DNA of 64,000 bases from positions 27,680-91,679 of IMG/VR virus record IMGVR_UViG_3300009068_000028; one strand, 5' to 3'. This document shows positions 44,430-52,548 of the stretch, piece after piece. This DNA is from a virus. The position numbers and the translations under genes are program-made. Every line of letters starts with the position of its first letter. Within the stretch, counting starts at the first letter, position 1. Under the pieces are notes generated by a model. The model ran no database searches. It saw nothing but the letters and a program-made list of their open reading frames with translations, and was not told the origin of the DNA.

Positions 44430-44587
44430 AATCCCCTGCTACCAGCAATCTATCCAGACGCTTCGCAGGGGACTTATGTATGGAAGTTTATTTCAATTAG
44501 ACGGCTTCTCATTCCACCGTAGCCCTAGTCTAACCTAGACGGTTATCATCTACACACCGACAAACTCACCCCATATTTCAGGGGAAG
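44430..44587 (-). ncRNA. non-coding RNA segment after tRNA-Asp
   Basis: About 160 bases with no reading frame follow tRNA-Asp. They contain hairpins CCCCTGAAATATGGGG, GTCTA-GGT-TAGAC and ACGG...CCGT enclosing GAATGAGAAG. They end in a terminator (CCCCTGC/GCAGGGG, 44431-44473, then TTTTTG). The AATGAGAAGCC motif recalls the guide-proximal part of TnpB-type omega RNAs, but no TnpB is present. Confidence 0.4.
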
Positions 44588-44659
44588 CGACCTCATAGGG
44601 ACTCGAACCCTAACCTCTACCTCGACAGGGTAGCGTGATAACCTTTTCACTATGAAGCC
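44588..44659 (-). tRNA. tRNA-Asp (anticodon GTC)
   Basis: Acceptor GGCTTCA/TGAGGTC, D arm GTGA/TCAC, anticodon stem CTACC/GGTAG with loop CTGTCGA, T arm TAGGG-TTCGAGT-CCCTA, discriminator G. The only tRNA on the minus strand, co-oriented with the leftward array. Confidence 0.9.
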
Positions 44660-44718
44660 AATGTTTCTCTGTGTAGTTATAGATTGGGCAGTTTAGACTG
44701 TTACCCAGCAGTTGCTCG

Positions 44719-45177
44719 TTAGAGGAGTTCCATCACCGTGTTGTAGGTGCTGGCATTGACTTCCTCTTGGTTGGTCATTTTGAGAACTTTGAGGTTCTTT
44801 TTGAGCAAGTCCAACTTGGTGGTGTATTCACGACCATAGTGCTGACGGTCATTAGGGTTGGTGGGCTGTTCTGGTGCTTGGGGCAGAGCAAGCAAGTCAG
44901 TATTGACCTGAATGTTTACGCCATAACCACCATAACGGTTTCCAGCACTAACACGAACAAGAGCGTTGGTGTCATACTCGCCACCAATGTTGTCAGGGTT
45001 CTTGATTGCCTCAACAACAGCATTGAGAACCAACTCTTGGTGTGCCTTGTATGCCTGACGGTATGCTTCCATATCGGCAGGGTATGTAGCCATCTCTGCC
45101 TCAATCTTGGCAATAGTAGCCTCAACATCAGCAATCAGAGTAGCGGTTGGGATTTTCACGGAGAGTGAACGAGCCAT
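44719..45177 (-). CDS. hypothetical helical protein
   Basis: 152 aa. Helical halves (ADVEATIAKIEAEMATY and TKLDLLKKNLKVLKM) around a Gly/Tyr-rich loop (GNRYGGYGVNI). AAAGGAC-type RBS, a degenerate array promoter at 45210-45239. Unknown; likely an oligomeric helical protein. Confidence 0.6.
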   Translation of the reverse strand: MARSLSVKIPTATLIADVEATIAKIEAEMATYPADMEAYRQAYKAHQELVLNAVVEAIKNPDNIGGEYDTNALVRVSAGNRYGGYGVNIQVNTDLLALPQAPEQPTNPNDRQHYGREYTTKLDLLKKNLKVLKMTNQEEVNASTYNTVMELL

Positions 45178-45294
45178 TGGTTTAGTCCTTTCGTTTGGCT
45201 TATATCTATATTATATCATTGGGGTATGACATATAACTATTGAGTTAGGTGGGCAGTTTGACTTGATACCCAGCAAGCAGACTAGGGTCTGACC

Positions 45295-45447
45295 TTAGTT
45301 GCTGGAAACCGTAGTCCAGCGAGGCTGTCCTGCGACATCAAGACGAACACGGAACGAACCGTTTGCGTTCTTGACAACTTCCTGAACGATACCAGAAACG
45401 CCAGACTTCTGCGTGGTGAACGACTGACCGATTTCGATTTGCGACAT
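45295..45447 (-). CDS. small SH3-like protein
   Basis: 50 aa from ATG at 45447 after AAGGA. Sequence IGQSFTTQKSGVSGIVQEVV, then SFRVRLDVAG, resembles a small beta-barrel (KOW/SH3-like). A consensus promoter (TTGACA 45526-45531, TATAAT 45503-45508, 17 spacer) drives it. Confidence 0.55.
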   Translation of the reverse strand: MSQIEIGQSFTTQKSGVSGIVQEVVKNANGSFRVRLDVAGQPRWTTVSSN

Positions 45448-45502
45448 TGTGTACCTTGCTTCCTTGTAGTGAGCCAACTGTTTTGTTTGCTTCGTTATTA
45501 CC

Positions 45503-45531
45503 ATTATACAGGAAAGGAAAGAGTTTGTCAA
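45503..45531 (-). promoter_or_regulatory. consensus promoter inside the array
   Basis: TTGACA (45526-45531), 17 bases, TATAAT (45503-45508). A copy of the array promoter also lies 70 bases upstream (45599-45627). Confidence 0.75.
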
Positions 45532-45788
45532 GTCTTTTTCTCAACTTTTTTATTTTTTTTGTGGGGACTTCCGACTTCGTTTCCCTGCCTGTAATACAAG
45601 TATACCAACGACCACCGACATATAACTAATCGTTTCGGGGGATTTTTGTAACAGTTCGTAACCTGTTTGTCATAACATAGGCGGCTCGGGGATCCGCAGG
45701 GCATAGAGAAAGGACAGTTTATAAAGGACATGTCCAGGTCCTCGTCCAGTGCAGGGGAAAGGACAAACAATACCCTGCAGCTGGGAGC

Positions 45789-46178
45789 CTAACTCTCTTC
45801 GATTTCTCCTACATCGAATGACTGGACACAGAAATCTTCTACGTCTGTGTTGTAGCAATCAAGGTTGAGTTCCCCAACTTCGAAATGTTCAATGTCAAAG
45901 TCAGCAGGGACTAACATTGTTGCTTCAACAGTCAACGGAATCGTGACGGTAATCTCACGAAGGAGCGAGATACCAAGTACGTCAGCAACAGAATTCGCTA
46001 CTGTCTGAACGTCAATGTCCTCAGCAATTGCTTCCAAGAGAATCAATCGGATGTTCTCGTTTTCCTCGTTACGACGGATAGACATACCAAGATTATCTTG
46101 ATTGAGACCTGTAGCCTGTGCTTCCAAGTCTTTGATGTACTCATTCATTTTGCTAAGTACTGGGTGATTGTTTTCCAT
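45789..46178 (-). CDS. hypothetical acidic protein
   Basis: 129 aa, acidic C-terminus with FDIEHFEVGELNLDCYNTD. Second gene after the 46178-46438 ORF, coupled by TAATG. Unknown. Confidence 0.6.
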   Translation of the reverse strand: MENNHPVLSKMNEYIKDLEAQATGLNQDNLGMSIRRNEENENIRLILLEAIAEDIDVQTVANSVADVLGISLLREITVTIPLTVEATMLVPADFDIEHFEVGELNLDCYNTDVEDFCVQSFDVGEIEES

Positions 46179-46438
46179 TAGTTGTCCTCTGCTTCTTGTG
46201 CGATACCGTTGAGTTCGTCAATTGTCTGTGTGAGTACCTGAAAGTCCTCTTCCGACAAAAGTAGTTGTGACATTGCGTGTGCCATAAGTCCTGTGATTGT
46301 CTGCCCGAAAATGTTGAGAGCAATCCGACGGTCTTCATCGGTTTCTGCGAACAGTACCATACCAGACGCAGTCTGTGTCATTACATCCTGCGAAACATCT
46401 TCGGCAACCTGCCGTAGTCCAAATGCTATGTCAATCAT
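46178..46438 (-). CDS. hypothetical protein
   Basis: 86 aa, helical (FGLRQVAEDVSQDVMTQTAS). Its array promoter copy lies at 46466-46494, overlapping the end of the upstream gene. Unknown. Confidence 0.6.
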   Translation of the reverse strand: MIDIAFGLRQVAEDVSQDVMTQTASGMVLFAETDEDRRIALNIFGQTITGLMAHAMSQLLLSEEDFQVLTQTIDELNGIAQEAEDN

Positions 46439-46487
46439 TCTTTGTCCTCTCGTTGTTGTATTACCATTATACCGTTCACCACGGACA

Positions 46488-46916
46488 TCAAACTATGTCC
46501 ATTAGTTTGCCATTGACTAATACCTGTGGTCGTTCAGGGTAGTGGCGTACCCAACCATAGTCCTCAAAGGTGAAACGGATACCATACACCTCATAAATAA
46601 ATGAACGTGCCTGTCCAGAGATATCTATGAATTTGTCAAGGGTAGACAAATCGAAATTCGGAATGTCACCCTGTTCAGAGTAGTCACCAATAACAACTAC
46701 CCTGTCACCAGTCCAACGACCAATGAAGTCTGCCATTACCTCTGCCCAGAAATCTCCACCACCACGCATAGGTGAGCAAGTGGTGAGGACATACATCATA
46801 TCCGAAAGTGATGCCTCGTGACCTGTGTGTTCACGTTGCTTCGCACCCAGACCAATGTCGTGAGGGTGAATGACTTCTTGCTTGTCAAGGTTGTAAATGC
46901 TGTGGTATTGTCCCAT
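46488..46916 (-). CDS. conserved-type hypothetical protein
   Basis: 142 aa, starts MGQYHSIYNLDKQEVIHPHD, a beginning that recurs in actinophage hypothetical proteins. Contains a GRWTGDRVVVIGDYSEQ strand-turn-strand and aromatic C-terminus. Array promoter at 46946-46974. Unknown activity. Confidence 0.65.
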   Translation of the reverse strand: MGQYHSIYNLDKQEVIHPHDIGLGAKQREHTGHEASLSDMMYVLTTCSPMRGGGDFWAEVMADFIGRWTGDRVVVIGDYSEQGDIPNFDLSTLDKFIDISGQARSFIYEVYGIRFTFEDYGWVRHYPERPQVLVNGKLMDIV

Positions 46917-47044
46917 TGTGTGTCCTTTTCTTTGTCTGTCTTATAAGTATACCCCAGACCACGGACATGAAACTCTGGGAATCTGGATAGTTAGTCGTAA
47001 TTCTTAATAACGTTTAGGTAACGAAGCGGCTCGGGATCCCCTAC

Positions 47045-47212
47045 CTACCTCACATATTTCTTATCGAGAACATCATAGATATATGCGTTAGGATAAGTAA
47101 CCTTGACAGAAAGTAGGAATCGCATAGCAGCTTCTTCATTACGGAATGTAGCGAGTTTACTCTCTTTACCCTCGCCAGCCCACACCTGATATTTGAGTAC
47201 ATAGTCAGTCAT
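47045..47212 (-). CDS. small hypothetical protein
   Basis: 55 aa, starts DYVLKYQVWAGEGKESKLAT; another of the small beta-helix proteins (with an A-A-M-R helix). Coupled by TAATG to the next gene. Unknown. Confidence 0.5.
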   Translation of the reverse strand: MTDYVLKYQVWAGEGKESKLATFRNEEAAMRFLLSVKVTYPNAYIYDVLDKKYVR

Positions 47213-47307
47213 TAGTAGTTCTCTCCGAATATATCAAGTATAGCGGATACCTGTTCATCTGTCAACCTGTCAACAACTTTCCAGTCGATTACGTTTTCCC
47301 AGTCCAT
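47212..47307 (-). CDS. very small protein
   Basis: 31 aa, one helix (DRLTDEQVSAILDIFG). It is supported by coupled stop/start codons on both sides. Confidence 0.45.
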   Translation of the reverse strand: MDWENVIDWKVVDRLTDEQVSAILDIFGENY

Positions 47308-47591
47308 TAGCAATCACCCTCTACGTCCTCAAAGATAAATGCGTCAAGACGGTGTTGGTCAACAAAAGTACCTGCGTCAACATACGGACTGTCCTTGTAA
47401 GTGACTCCGTGTGGCAATTCGATTACTTCATCATAGTCCCCTGCCGATACTGCCACAACGGCGGCAACGGCAGACTGTACCATAAACTGCGGAATTGGGG
47501 GGTAGCAATTCGATGAAAAGTGAATACTGATAGCGTCCTCTAAAGAGAGGTGAGCGTCAGTAGCGAGAGAGTAAGCGGTTGAGTATCCCAT
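47307..47591 (-). CDS. hypothetical protein
   Basis: 94 aa, Pro/Tyr-containing loop (NCYPPIPQFM), hydrophobic helix (VQSAVAAVVAVSAG) and acidic C-terminus (EDVEGDC). Array promoter variant at 47616-47644. Unknown. Confidence 0.55.
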   Translation of the reverse strand: MGYSTAYSLATDAHLSLEDAISIHFSSNCYPPIPQFMVQSAVAAVVAVSAGDYDEVIELPHGVTYKDSPYVDAGTFVDQHRLDAFIFEDVEGDC

Positions 47592-47637
47592 TAGTGTCCT
47601 TTGTTCGATAGTCTAATTATACAGGGTAGGTCTGACA

Positions 47638-47916
47638 TCAAACTAATGTGTAAGTCCAAATTTCTGTTTCGTTGGCACAGTCCCAGATAGCCTTTTGTAC
47701 GAATTGGATAGCCAATTTTCCAGCGGTATCCAAGTCAGCCACCCAAACACTACGGTCACAAAACACTTCATCAGTTTCAGGATTAGTCCACACTCCAACA
47801 TATTGTCCGTCAAGTGTATCGTCAAGGGTAGTTTCACCAATAGCCACCCAATAGCCAGTCTTGGCGTGAGAGAGAATGAAAGTGTCATTCAGTTTGAGGT
47901 AAGTACCGTCTTTCAT
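47638..47916 (-). CDS. hypothetical protein
   Basis: 92 aa, ATG at 47916 after AAAGGACA. Beta-rich (TYLKLNDTFILSHAKTGYWV, GQYVGVWTNPETD). Array promoter at 47944-47972. Unknown. Confidence 0.55.
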   Translation of the reverse strand: MKDGTYLKLNDTFILSHAKTGYWVAIGETTLDDTLDGQYVGVWTNPETDEVFCDRSVWVADLDTAGKLAIQFVQKAIWDCANETEIWTYTLV

Positions 47917-48043
47917 AGTGTGTCCTTTCGTTGTCATACTATCATTATACCAAGTACCACCGACATGAAACTCTGGGATTTCGGGAAACATATCGTAAGG
48001 TTAGTAATGAGTTTGTTATGACAAATGGGCTCGGGCGACCCTG

Positions 48044-48595
48044 CTAGATAGCAGAGCCTCTCACGACAATCCAAATCAGAGCCTGTGCGGTGCGAGGTGT
48101 CAAACCAAACTCACCAGCAACCTTGCGAACGGCGTTAGCGATAGCGTGATACTGTCCCTGCGTAGGGCTGTCCGTAGGCATTTCGGCTGCTCTCATCATC
48201 CATACATCGACAACCACAGCGTCAGTATCGCCAAAGATAGCACGAGCGAATGCGTTAGTTTTGAGACCTTTGAGACCGTCAATGCCTTCGTTCAGCACAT
48301 CATTAGCCATTTTAGTGTTGTTTTTGAGACCATTCACGTGGTATCCAAGCGAGAATGCGACTGCCTTAGTGATGTTGCTTGCCCAACGCTCACGTGGGGA
48401 GAATGCGGAGACAACGCCAGCACCAATCTCAAGCGAGGCATTGAGGTTATTGGCAACCTGCTGTGCGACTTCCTGTGCTTCGTGATACCAGACACTAGCC
48501 TGTTCGACCTGTCCAAGTGTCGCCTTGAGAATGAGGTTACGGAACAAATCCGTAGCAGTAGCGGTTACGATTTCGTTTGCGGTGAGAGTAGTCAT
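48044..48595 (-). CDS. conserved-type helical DNA-associated protein
   Basis: 183 aa, ATG at 48595. The conserved stretch GAGVVSAFSPRERWASNITK and TDAVVVDVWMMRAAEMPTD resembles a phage family with a helix-hairpin-helix glycosylase-like shape. DNA binding is suggested, not shown. Array promoter at 48626-48654 and a GGCTCGGG box upstream. Confidence 0.55.
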   Translation of the reverse strand: MTTLTANEIVTATATDLFRNLILKATLGQVEQASVWYHEAQEVAQQVANNLNASLEIGAGVVSAFSPRERWASNITKAVAFSLGYHVNGLKNNTKMANDVLNEGIDGLKGLKTNAFARAIFGDTDAVVVDVWMMRAAEMPTDSPTQGQYHAIANAVRKVAGEFGLTPRTAQALIWIVVRGSAI

Positions 48596-48735
48596 TACTT
48601 TGTCCTTTACTTTGTTGATAGTTCTATTATACATCTGACCACCGACATATAACTAGGAAAAAATCCAGGGGAATCTTAAAGTGTTTCGTAACTAAATTGC
48701 CCGATCCAGATCAGCTCGGGACCTGTGGATAACTT

Positions 48736-48804
48736 TTAGTCGTTAAACCACGCCAGGAATATGATTAGTATCCCCAGCGTGGCAACGATTACAAACTCAA
48801 TCAT
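48736..48804 (-). CDS. transmembrane peptide
   Basis: 22 aa, IEFVIVATLGILIIFLAW: a single hydrophobic helix. Its ATG overlaps the previous stop. Such short membrane peptides can be toxins or inhibitors, but that is speculation. Confidence 0.4.
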   Translation of the reverse strand: MIEFVIVATLGILIIFLAWFND

Positions 48805-48979
48805 TCTCTACGCCATTCCAACAAGCAGAGATAAAACGGTCAGCAATAAATCGTTTGTTGTCCTGTGCCATCAGTCCAGCAAAATCGTGAATGAGAATAT
48901 CGAATGTCTGCTCATCTATTTTGAGAGCGTAGGTGTTCAGCAATTCTGAAACGGCTACATAGTCTTTGCGTGTCATCAT
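48797..48979 (-). CDS. hypothetical protein
   Basis: 60 aa from ATG at 48979 (TAATG coupled). Helical (DYVAVSELLNTYALKIDEQT). Unknown. Confidence 0.5.
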   Translation of the reverse strand: MMTRKDYVAVSELLNTYALKIDEQTFDILIHDFAGLMAQDNKRFIADRFISACWNGVEND

Positions 48980-49176
48980 TAGGATACACTCACCCAAGCC
49001 ATAGCGGTACGCAAAAGGTGGTTGTAGTCACCAGACATACTCTCTTTGAGATATTCGTCAATTTCCTCTTTGGAAACTTCTGCGTTACGGAGAGCCTTCT
49101 GAACAGCACCCATAATTGCGTAGGCGTTGCCGTCTTGCCCAATGAGTTCGACTTCGATTTCTGGATACTTTGTCAT
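48979..49176 (-). CDS. hypothetical protein
   Basis: 65 aa. Strand-helix pattern IEVELIGQDGNAYAIMGAVQ, and a helical C-terminal. Coupled by TAATG. Unknown. Confidence 0.5.
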   Translation of the reverse strand: MTKYPEIEVELIGQDGNAYAIMGAVQKALRNAEVSKEEIDEYLKESMSGDYNHLLRTAMAWVSVS

Positions 49177-49358
49177 TAGTTTTCTTCCTTTTCGTTTGCT
49201 TTTTGTTCTGCCAATTCGAGCATACGGTTTCGTTCTTTTTCCGTGAGCATAGCCCAAGCGTATCCAAACGCATAGGCGTAAGCCATATCACTTTGTCCGT
49301 TGTTTGCCTTTTTGAGATTGGCGATTACTTCATTTGAGCGGTTGATGTTACTTGTCAT
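49176..49358 (-). CDS. hypothetical protein
   Basis: 60 aa, helical with a Tyr-rich turn (AYAYAFGYAWAML). First gene of the four-gene operon behind the array promoter at 49383-49411. Unknown. Confidence 0.5.
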   Translation of the reverse strand: MTSNINRSNEVIANLKKANNGQSDMAYAYAFGYAWAMLTEKERNRMLELAEQKANEKEEN

Positions 49359-49409
49359 TTCTTGTCCTTTGTTCGTATTACTATTATAACCTAGACCACC
49401 GACATCAAA

Positions 49410-49574
49410 CTATTCGTTTTCACGAATGGCTTGTGTCTTGATTGCCTTGCGAGTACGCAAACGATTTGGTCGATTGTCGTGAGTGCCAGCCGCCGATGAA
49501 CGACGGATTTCACGCATAGCCTCAATATAGGGCTTGTTCTCAATACCTTTGTGAGTTGGGTTCTTTTTCTTCAT
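49410..49574 (-). CDS. small basic protein (leaderless)
   Basis: 54 aa, Lys/Arg-rich (MKKKNPTHKGIENK; NRPNRLRTRKAIKTQ), probably nucleic-acid binding. The ATG lies six bases after the -10 of its array promoter (49581-49609), so it is leaderless, unlike most array genes. Confidence 0.5.
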   Translation of the reverse strand: MKKKNPTHKGIENKPYIEAMREIRRSSAAGTHDNRPNRLRTRKAIKTQAIRENE

Positions 49575-49702
49575 AGTCTTATTATACATCAGACCACGGA
49601 CACCAAACTGGGATTTTTGGGGAAAACGCAATAATGTTCTTAATTACGCAAGAAATCTGCGTGGCTCGGGGATCCTGTGGATAACCTCTGGGGATAACTC
49701 CC

Positions 49703-49849
49703 CTAGCAGGGAGCGATATCCTCATTTGGCACAATAGCAACGGTATCCGTTCCAAGCACCAGAATGTGCGACCATTCATCGCTCTGGAAAATCAACTCGG
49801 CACGACGGATATCCTCGTGGTCAGTACCAATGTAGTTTACGAATGTCAT
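49703..49849 (-). CDS. small acidic protein
   Basis: 48 aa, RRAELIFQSDEWSHILVLG. Array promoter at 49877-49905. Unknown. Confidence 0.45.
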   Translation of the reverse strand: MTFVNYIGTDHEDIRRAELIFQSDEWSHILVLGTDTVAIVPNEDIAPC

Positions 49850-49900
49850 TTTTTTGTCCTTTTCTTTGTTAGTCTAATTATACTGCCTAGCACCGACATA

Positions 49901-50074
49901 TTACTCTGCGTTGCTCCCATAAAACTGGACTCCGAATCCGCATACGGTACAGTCTGCCCAAATTATCTCAGAGTCACCAAGGCGTTTAGGCTGTTGGTCA
50001 AGGTCTTCAGTGAATAACGTTCCCCTGTCGCAGATATAGCATTCTGCCTCATAGGTTATGACTCGCTTGCTCAC
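49901..50074 (-). CDS. zinc-ribbon protein (GTG start)
   Basis: 57 aa with CYICD and CTVCGFG zinc pairs. GTG at 50074 overlaps the previous TGA. One of several tiny zinc-ribbon proteins of the array; a protein-binding role is likely, not shown. Confidence 0.55.
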   Translation of the reverse strand: MSKRVITYEAECYICDRGTLFTEDLDQQPKRLGDSEIIWADCTVCGFGVQFYGSNAE

Positions 50075-50241
50075 GCTACCTCCGACAATTCGTCTGCGGA
50101 TACAGAGACATTACCGATGATAACGCCTATCGCACCCATGTTCACTAATTCGTTTGCCACAAAGTATCGGCATTCGAACGGAACATTATAGGCGATAAAC
50201 TTACCGTCTCCGTAGTTTGCTGTAATCTTGACCATCTTCAT
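50071..50241 (-). CDS. small hypothetical protein
   Basis: 56 aa, beta-rich (KMVKITANYGDGKFIAYNV). ATG 50241 after AAAGGACAG. Array promoter at 50265-50293. It resembles the 51903-52034 protein (V-N-M-G-A/F-E-M-G-A pattern near the C-terminus), suggesting duplication. Confidence 0.5.
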   Translation of the reverse strand: MKMVKITANYGDGKFIAYNVPFECRYFVANELVNMGAIGVIIGNVSVSADELSEVA

Positions 50242-50291
50242 ATTTCTGTCCTTTTCTTTCTCTAAGTATAACATCAACCACCGACACATAA

Positions 50292-50441
50292 CTAGCCAGC
50301 GAAGTCCCAAGGGGAGACATCAAACTCCCAAACGCTCCAAGTGTCAGGCAATTGCCTAGCACAGCCTTCACAGGCTGCCTGAGAGATATTTCCCTGAGTA
50401 ACTCCAACGGTGGCGAGGTTGTCGCAGAATTCACATTCCAT
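50292..50441 (-). CDS. zinc-finger protein
   Basis: 49 aa with CEFC near the N-terminus and CEGC about 20 residues later. Array promoter at 50466-50494. Unknown partner. Confidence 0.55.
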   Translation of the reverse strand: MECEFCDNLATVGVTQGNISQAACEGCARQLPDTWSVWEFDVSPWDFAG

Positions 50442-50565
50442 ATTTTTTGTCCTTTCCTTTCTCTAATTATAACACTGACCACGGACACCAAACTATCTGG
50501 ATTCAGGAAAATTATCCACAGCCACGTAATTGCCCTGTGGATAAGTCGGCTCGGGCTCCGCAAAA

Positions 50566-50624
50566 ATCTTGCGTGGGGAGAGATTTATTTGCTCTTGCGA
50601 GGCTCACTCTCTCCCCTGCGAGAT
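50566..50624 (-). terminator. long hairpin with conserved TTATTTGCTC loop
   Basis: An 8 + 9 base-pair stem with a single bulge (50566-50583 with 50608-50624) encloses TTTATTTGCTC...GAGGCTCAC. Read leftward it is followed by TTTTTG, so it acts as a terminator for the gene at 50624-50851. The loop recurs elsewhere (see findings). Confidence 0.6.
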
Positions 50625-50851
50625 TAGACTACATAACGCTTGTGGATTTCCATAGCGTCACGAGCGATAAGCGTAGTCCAGCCTTTGGGAGACTCGTCGA
50701 TTGCGACAGCGTAGGCAACATAAGGCTCGTTAGCCTCAATGCCAAACTGCTTACGGTAAGGTGTGCCAACATAAATTGACTCCACCTGCTTGACTTCGCC
50801 AACATATTTGTTGTCGTGAGACTGAATTGTGTATCCGATTAGTTCTTTCAT
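50624..50851 (-). CDS. hypothetical protein
   Basis: 75 aa. Beta-rich (VGEVKQVESIYVGTPYRKQF, YVAYAVAIDESPKGW). Array promoter at 50879-50907; terminator just downstream. Unknown. Confidence 0.55.
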   Translation of the reverse strand: MKELIGYTIQSHDNKYVGEVKQVESIYVGTPYRKQFGIEANEPYVAYAVAIDESPKGWTTLIARDAMEIHKRYVV

Positions 50852-50905
50852 TTTTTTCCTTTTCTTTCTTGTATTACAATTATACTGCCGACCACCGACA
50901 TATAA

Positions 50906-51067
50906 CTATGCCCAAATATCTAAGAGGTTTTGGTAAGTGACCATTCGTGCGTAGTGAAAGGTTTCCATAACCTTATCGCCTCGCTCAATTGCGTCTGCCA
51001 TATCCTTTTCGTTGTCAGCGATAAATCCAACAATCATAGCGGTTGGGAGAGTGATTTCGTTTTTCAT
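50906..51067 (-). CDS. hypothetical protein
   Basis: 53 aa, helical (KDMADAIERGDKVMETFHYA). Its stop lies on the upstream promoter copy of the next gene. Array promoter at 51092-51119. Unknown. Confidence 0.5.
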   Translation of the reverse strand: MKNEITLPTAMIVGFIADNEKDMADAIERGDKVMETFHYARMVTYQNLLDIWA

Positions 51068-51209
51068 AGTTTGTCCTTTGTTCATACCTTCATTATACAG
51101 TCGAGCACCGACATGAAACCCATCAATTCAGGGGAAACGCAACTATCTTCATAAAGACGCAATAAACTTGTGCCGCCCGAGCCCAGGGTATGTCAGGACA
51201 AAATCCTCC

Positions 51210-51395
51210 CTAGAACCAATCTTCTTCAGTAGTAGACACACCAAGAATTCCGCCTGGCAAATAGAATGGGCGAGCATCCTGGTGACAGAAGAGGCAACGC
51301 TGAAAGCCATCAGCATATTGGAAAATCTGGGAAGTCTTTTCCCAGCAGTTGTGACAGGTGTGGACAGGGCGAGAGAATTCATCAAATGTGTTCAT
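51210..51395 (-). CDS. zinc-finger protein (leaderless)
   Basis: 61 aa, ATG at 51395 six bases from the TATAAT of its array promoter. CHNC and CLFCH give one zinc site. Unknown partner; the second leaderless array gene. Confidence 0.55.
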   Translation of the reverse strand: MNTFDEFSRPVHTCHNCWEKTSQIFQYADGFQRCLFCHQDARPFYLPGGILGVSTTEEDWF

Positions 51396-51512
51396 ACACA
51401 CATTATACCAAAGACCACGGACACGTAACTCTGTGGATTCAGGAAAAAGGATCTTAATTACGTAAAGAGTTTGCTTGATCCAAAATGCCCGAGCCAGCCT
51501 GTGGATAACTTT

Positions 51513-51560
51513 GGGGCTAGGTTTATTTGCTGTGGATAAGTACAGGCTCACCCTAGCCCC
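51513..51560 (-). repeat. hairpin with conserved TTATTTGCTG loop
   Basis: GGGGCTAGG (51513-51521) pairs with CCTAGCCCC (51552-51560). The enclosed loop carries the TTTATTTGCTG...AGGCTCAC variant of the array hairpin and a TTATCCACA site (51531-51539). No U-run follows, so its role as a terminator is uncertain. Confidence 0.5.
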
Positions 51561-51569
51561 TGTGGATAA

Positions 51570-51845
51570 CTATGCCTTGTTTTCTTTGCCACCGTTTTGG
51601 ATACGGACAAGCGTACGGTCTACGATTTTGGAAACCAAACGCTTGGGGCTACGGTAAATTTCACTAGCCTTTGGGTAGACAATGGTGTAGGAAGCCCAAC
51701 CGACAGCATAATCGGTACGAGCGATATCCTTTTCCACGTCTTCACGGAAAGCGAGAAATTCGCCAAGCGTATTGGCAACGTGGACAACGGTCTTACCGTC
51801 CCAACGGCGTACGAGGTGGAATTCGATTTCTGGAATGCTTTTCAT
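51570..51845 (-). CDS. hypothetical protein
   Basis: 91 aa, VVHVANTLGEFLAFREDVEK, Arg/Lys-rich C-terminus (RSPKRLVSKIVDRTLVRI). Array promoter at 51879-51907. Unknown. Confidence 0.55.
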   Translation of the reverse strand: MKSIPEIEFHLVRRWDGKTVVHVANTLGEFLAFREDVEKDIARTDYAVGWASYTIVYPKASEIYRSPKRLVSKIVDRTLVRIQNGGKENKA

Positions 51846-51902
51846 TTTTGTCCTTTTCTTGTTTTTGTTTATATCTAAATTATACCAGCGACCACGGACA
51901 CG

Positions 51903-52034
51903 TTACTCGTGGTGGACGGTGACAGCGAGTGCTCCCATTTCGAACATAGTTTCGACTGTGACATCTACCATCCAAGGGTCTACTAAAACGCTTACGTTTT
52001 TTGGGTTGGTGGCGAAGATTGCTTTGATTTCCAT
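51903..52034 (-). CDS. small hypothetical protein
   Basis: 43 aa. Its stop overlaps the array promoter below it. Similar ending to the 50071-50241 protein. Array promoter at 52060-52088. Unknown. Confidence 0.5.
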   Translation of the reverse strand: MEIKAIFATNPKNVSVLVDPWMVDVTVETMFEMGALAVTVHHE

Positions 52035-52212
52035 TTTTCTGTCCTTTGCTTATATTCATATTTTACCACGGAGCACGGACACGTAACCCTAGAATCCAGG
52101 AAAATTCAGGGGAATTTCGTAACAATTCGTAACTTAGTTGCTAACAGCCTGTGGATAACTTGCTCGGGCTGCCTGTGGATAACTTTTTGGGGGTGTGGAT
52201 AAGTCGATCTGG

Positions 52213-52308
52213 CTACTGTTCCAAATAACAGGCTAGACAAATCTCATAGGCAATAAATCCTAGAGTGTCTTCATCAATTTTTCGTCCACAGTCATTACAC
52301 TTAGTCAC
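52213..52308 (-). CDS. mini zinc-ribbon protein (GTG start)
   Basis: 31 aa with CNDC and CLAC, so just enough for one zinc site. It is translated right after the upstream gene (4 bases). Unknown. Confidence 0.45.
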   Translation of the reverse strand: MTKCNDCGRKIDEDTLGFIAYEICLACYLEQ

Positions 52309-52311
52309 AGT

Positions 52312-52494
52312 CTATCGCTTCATCAGTTGGCGAGTGAGTGAGAGTGCTTCCTCAAAATCGTGATTTGTGAACACATTACCCTGAGCCAATTTCACCAGAG
52401 CGTTTAGGCGTAGTGCTTTTTGCTTAGGTGTGAGAGCGTTGATGTTGATGTCCTCAACTTCGTTGATGTCAATTTCGATTTCTAATTCGTTCAC
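52312..52494 (-). CDS. hypothetical acidic protein
   Basis: 60 aa: acidic N-terminus (ELEIEIDINEVEDINI), then a basic helix (TPKQKALRLNALVKLAQG). Array promoter at 52522-52550. Unknown. Confidence 0.5.
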   Translation of the reverse strand: MNELEIEIDINEVEDININALTPKQKALRLNALVKLAQGNVFTNHDFEEALSLTRQLMKR

Positions 52495-52548
52495 TTGATT
52501 TTCCTTTTCTTGATTACTTACAGTATGACAGAGAGCACGGACATGAAA

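Noticed and set aside
48146-48652. Rightward 168-codon frame inside the 48044-48595 gene
   Set aside because: It runs antisense through a gene with an array promoter and RBS; no promoter faces right.
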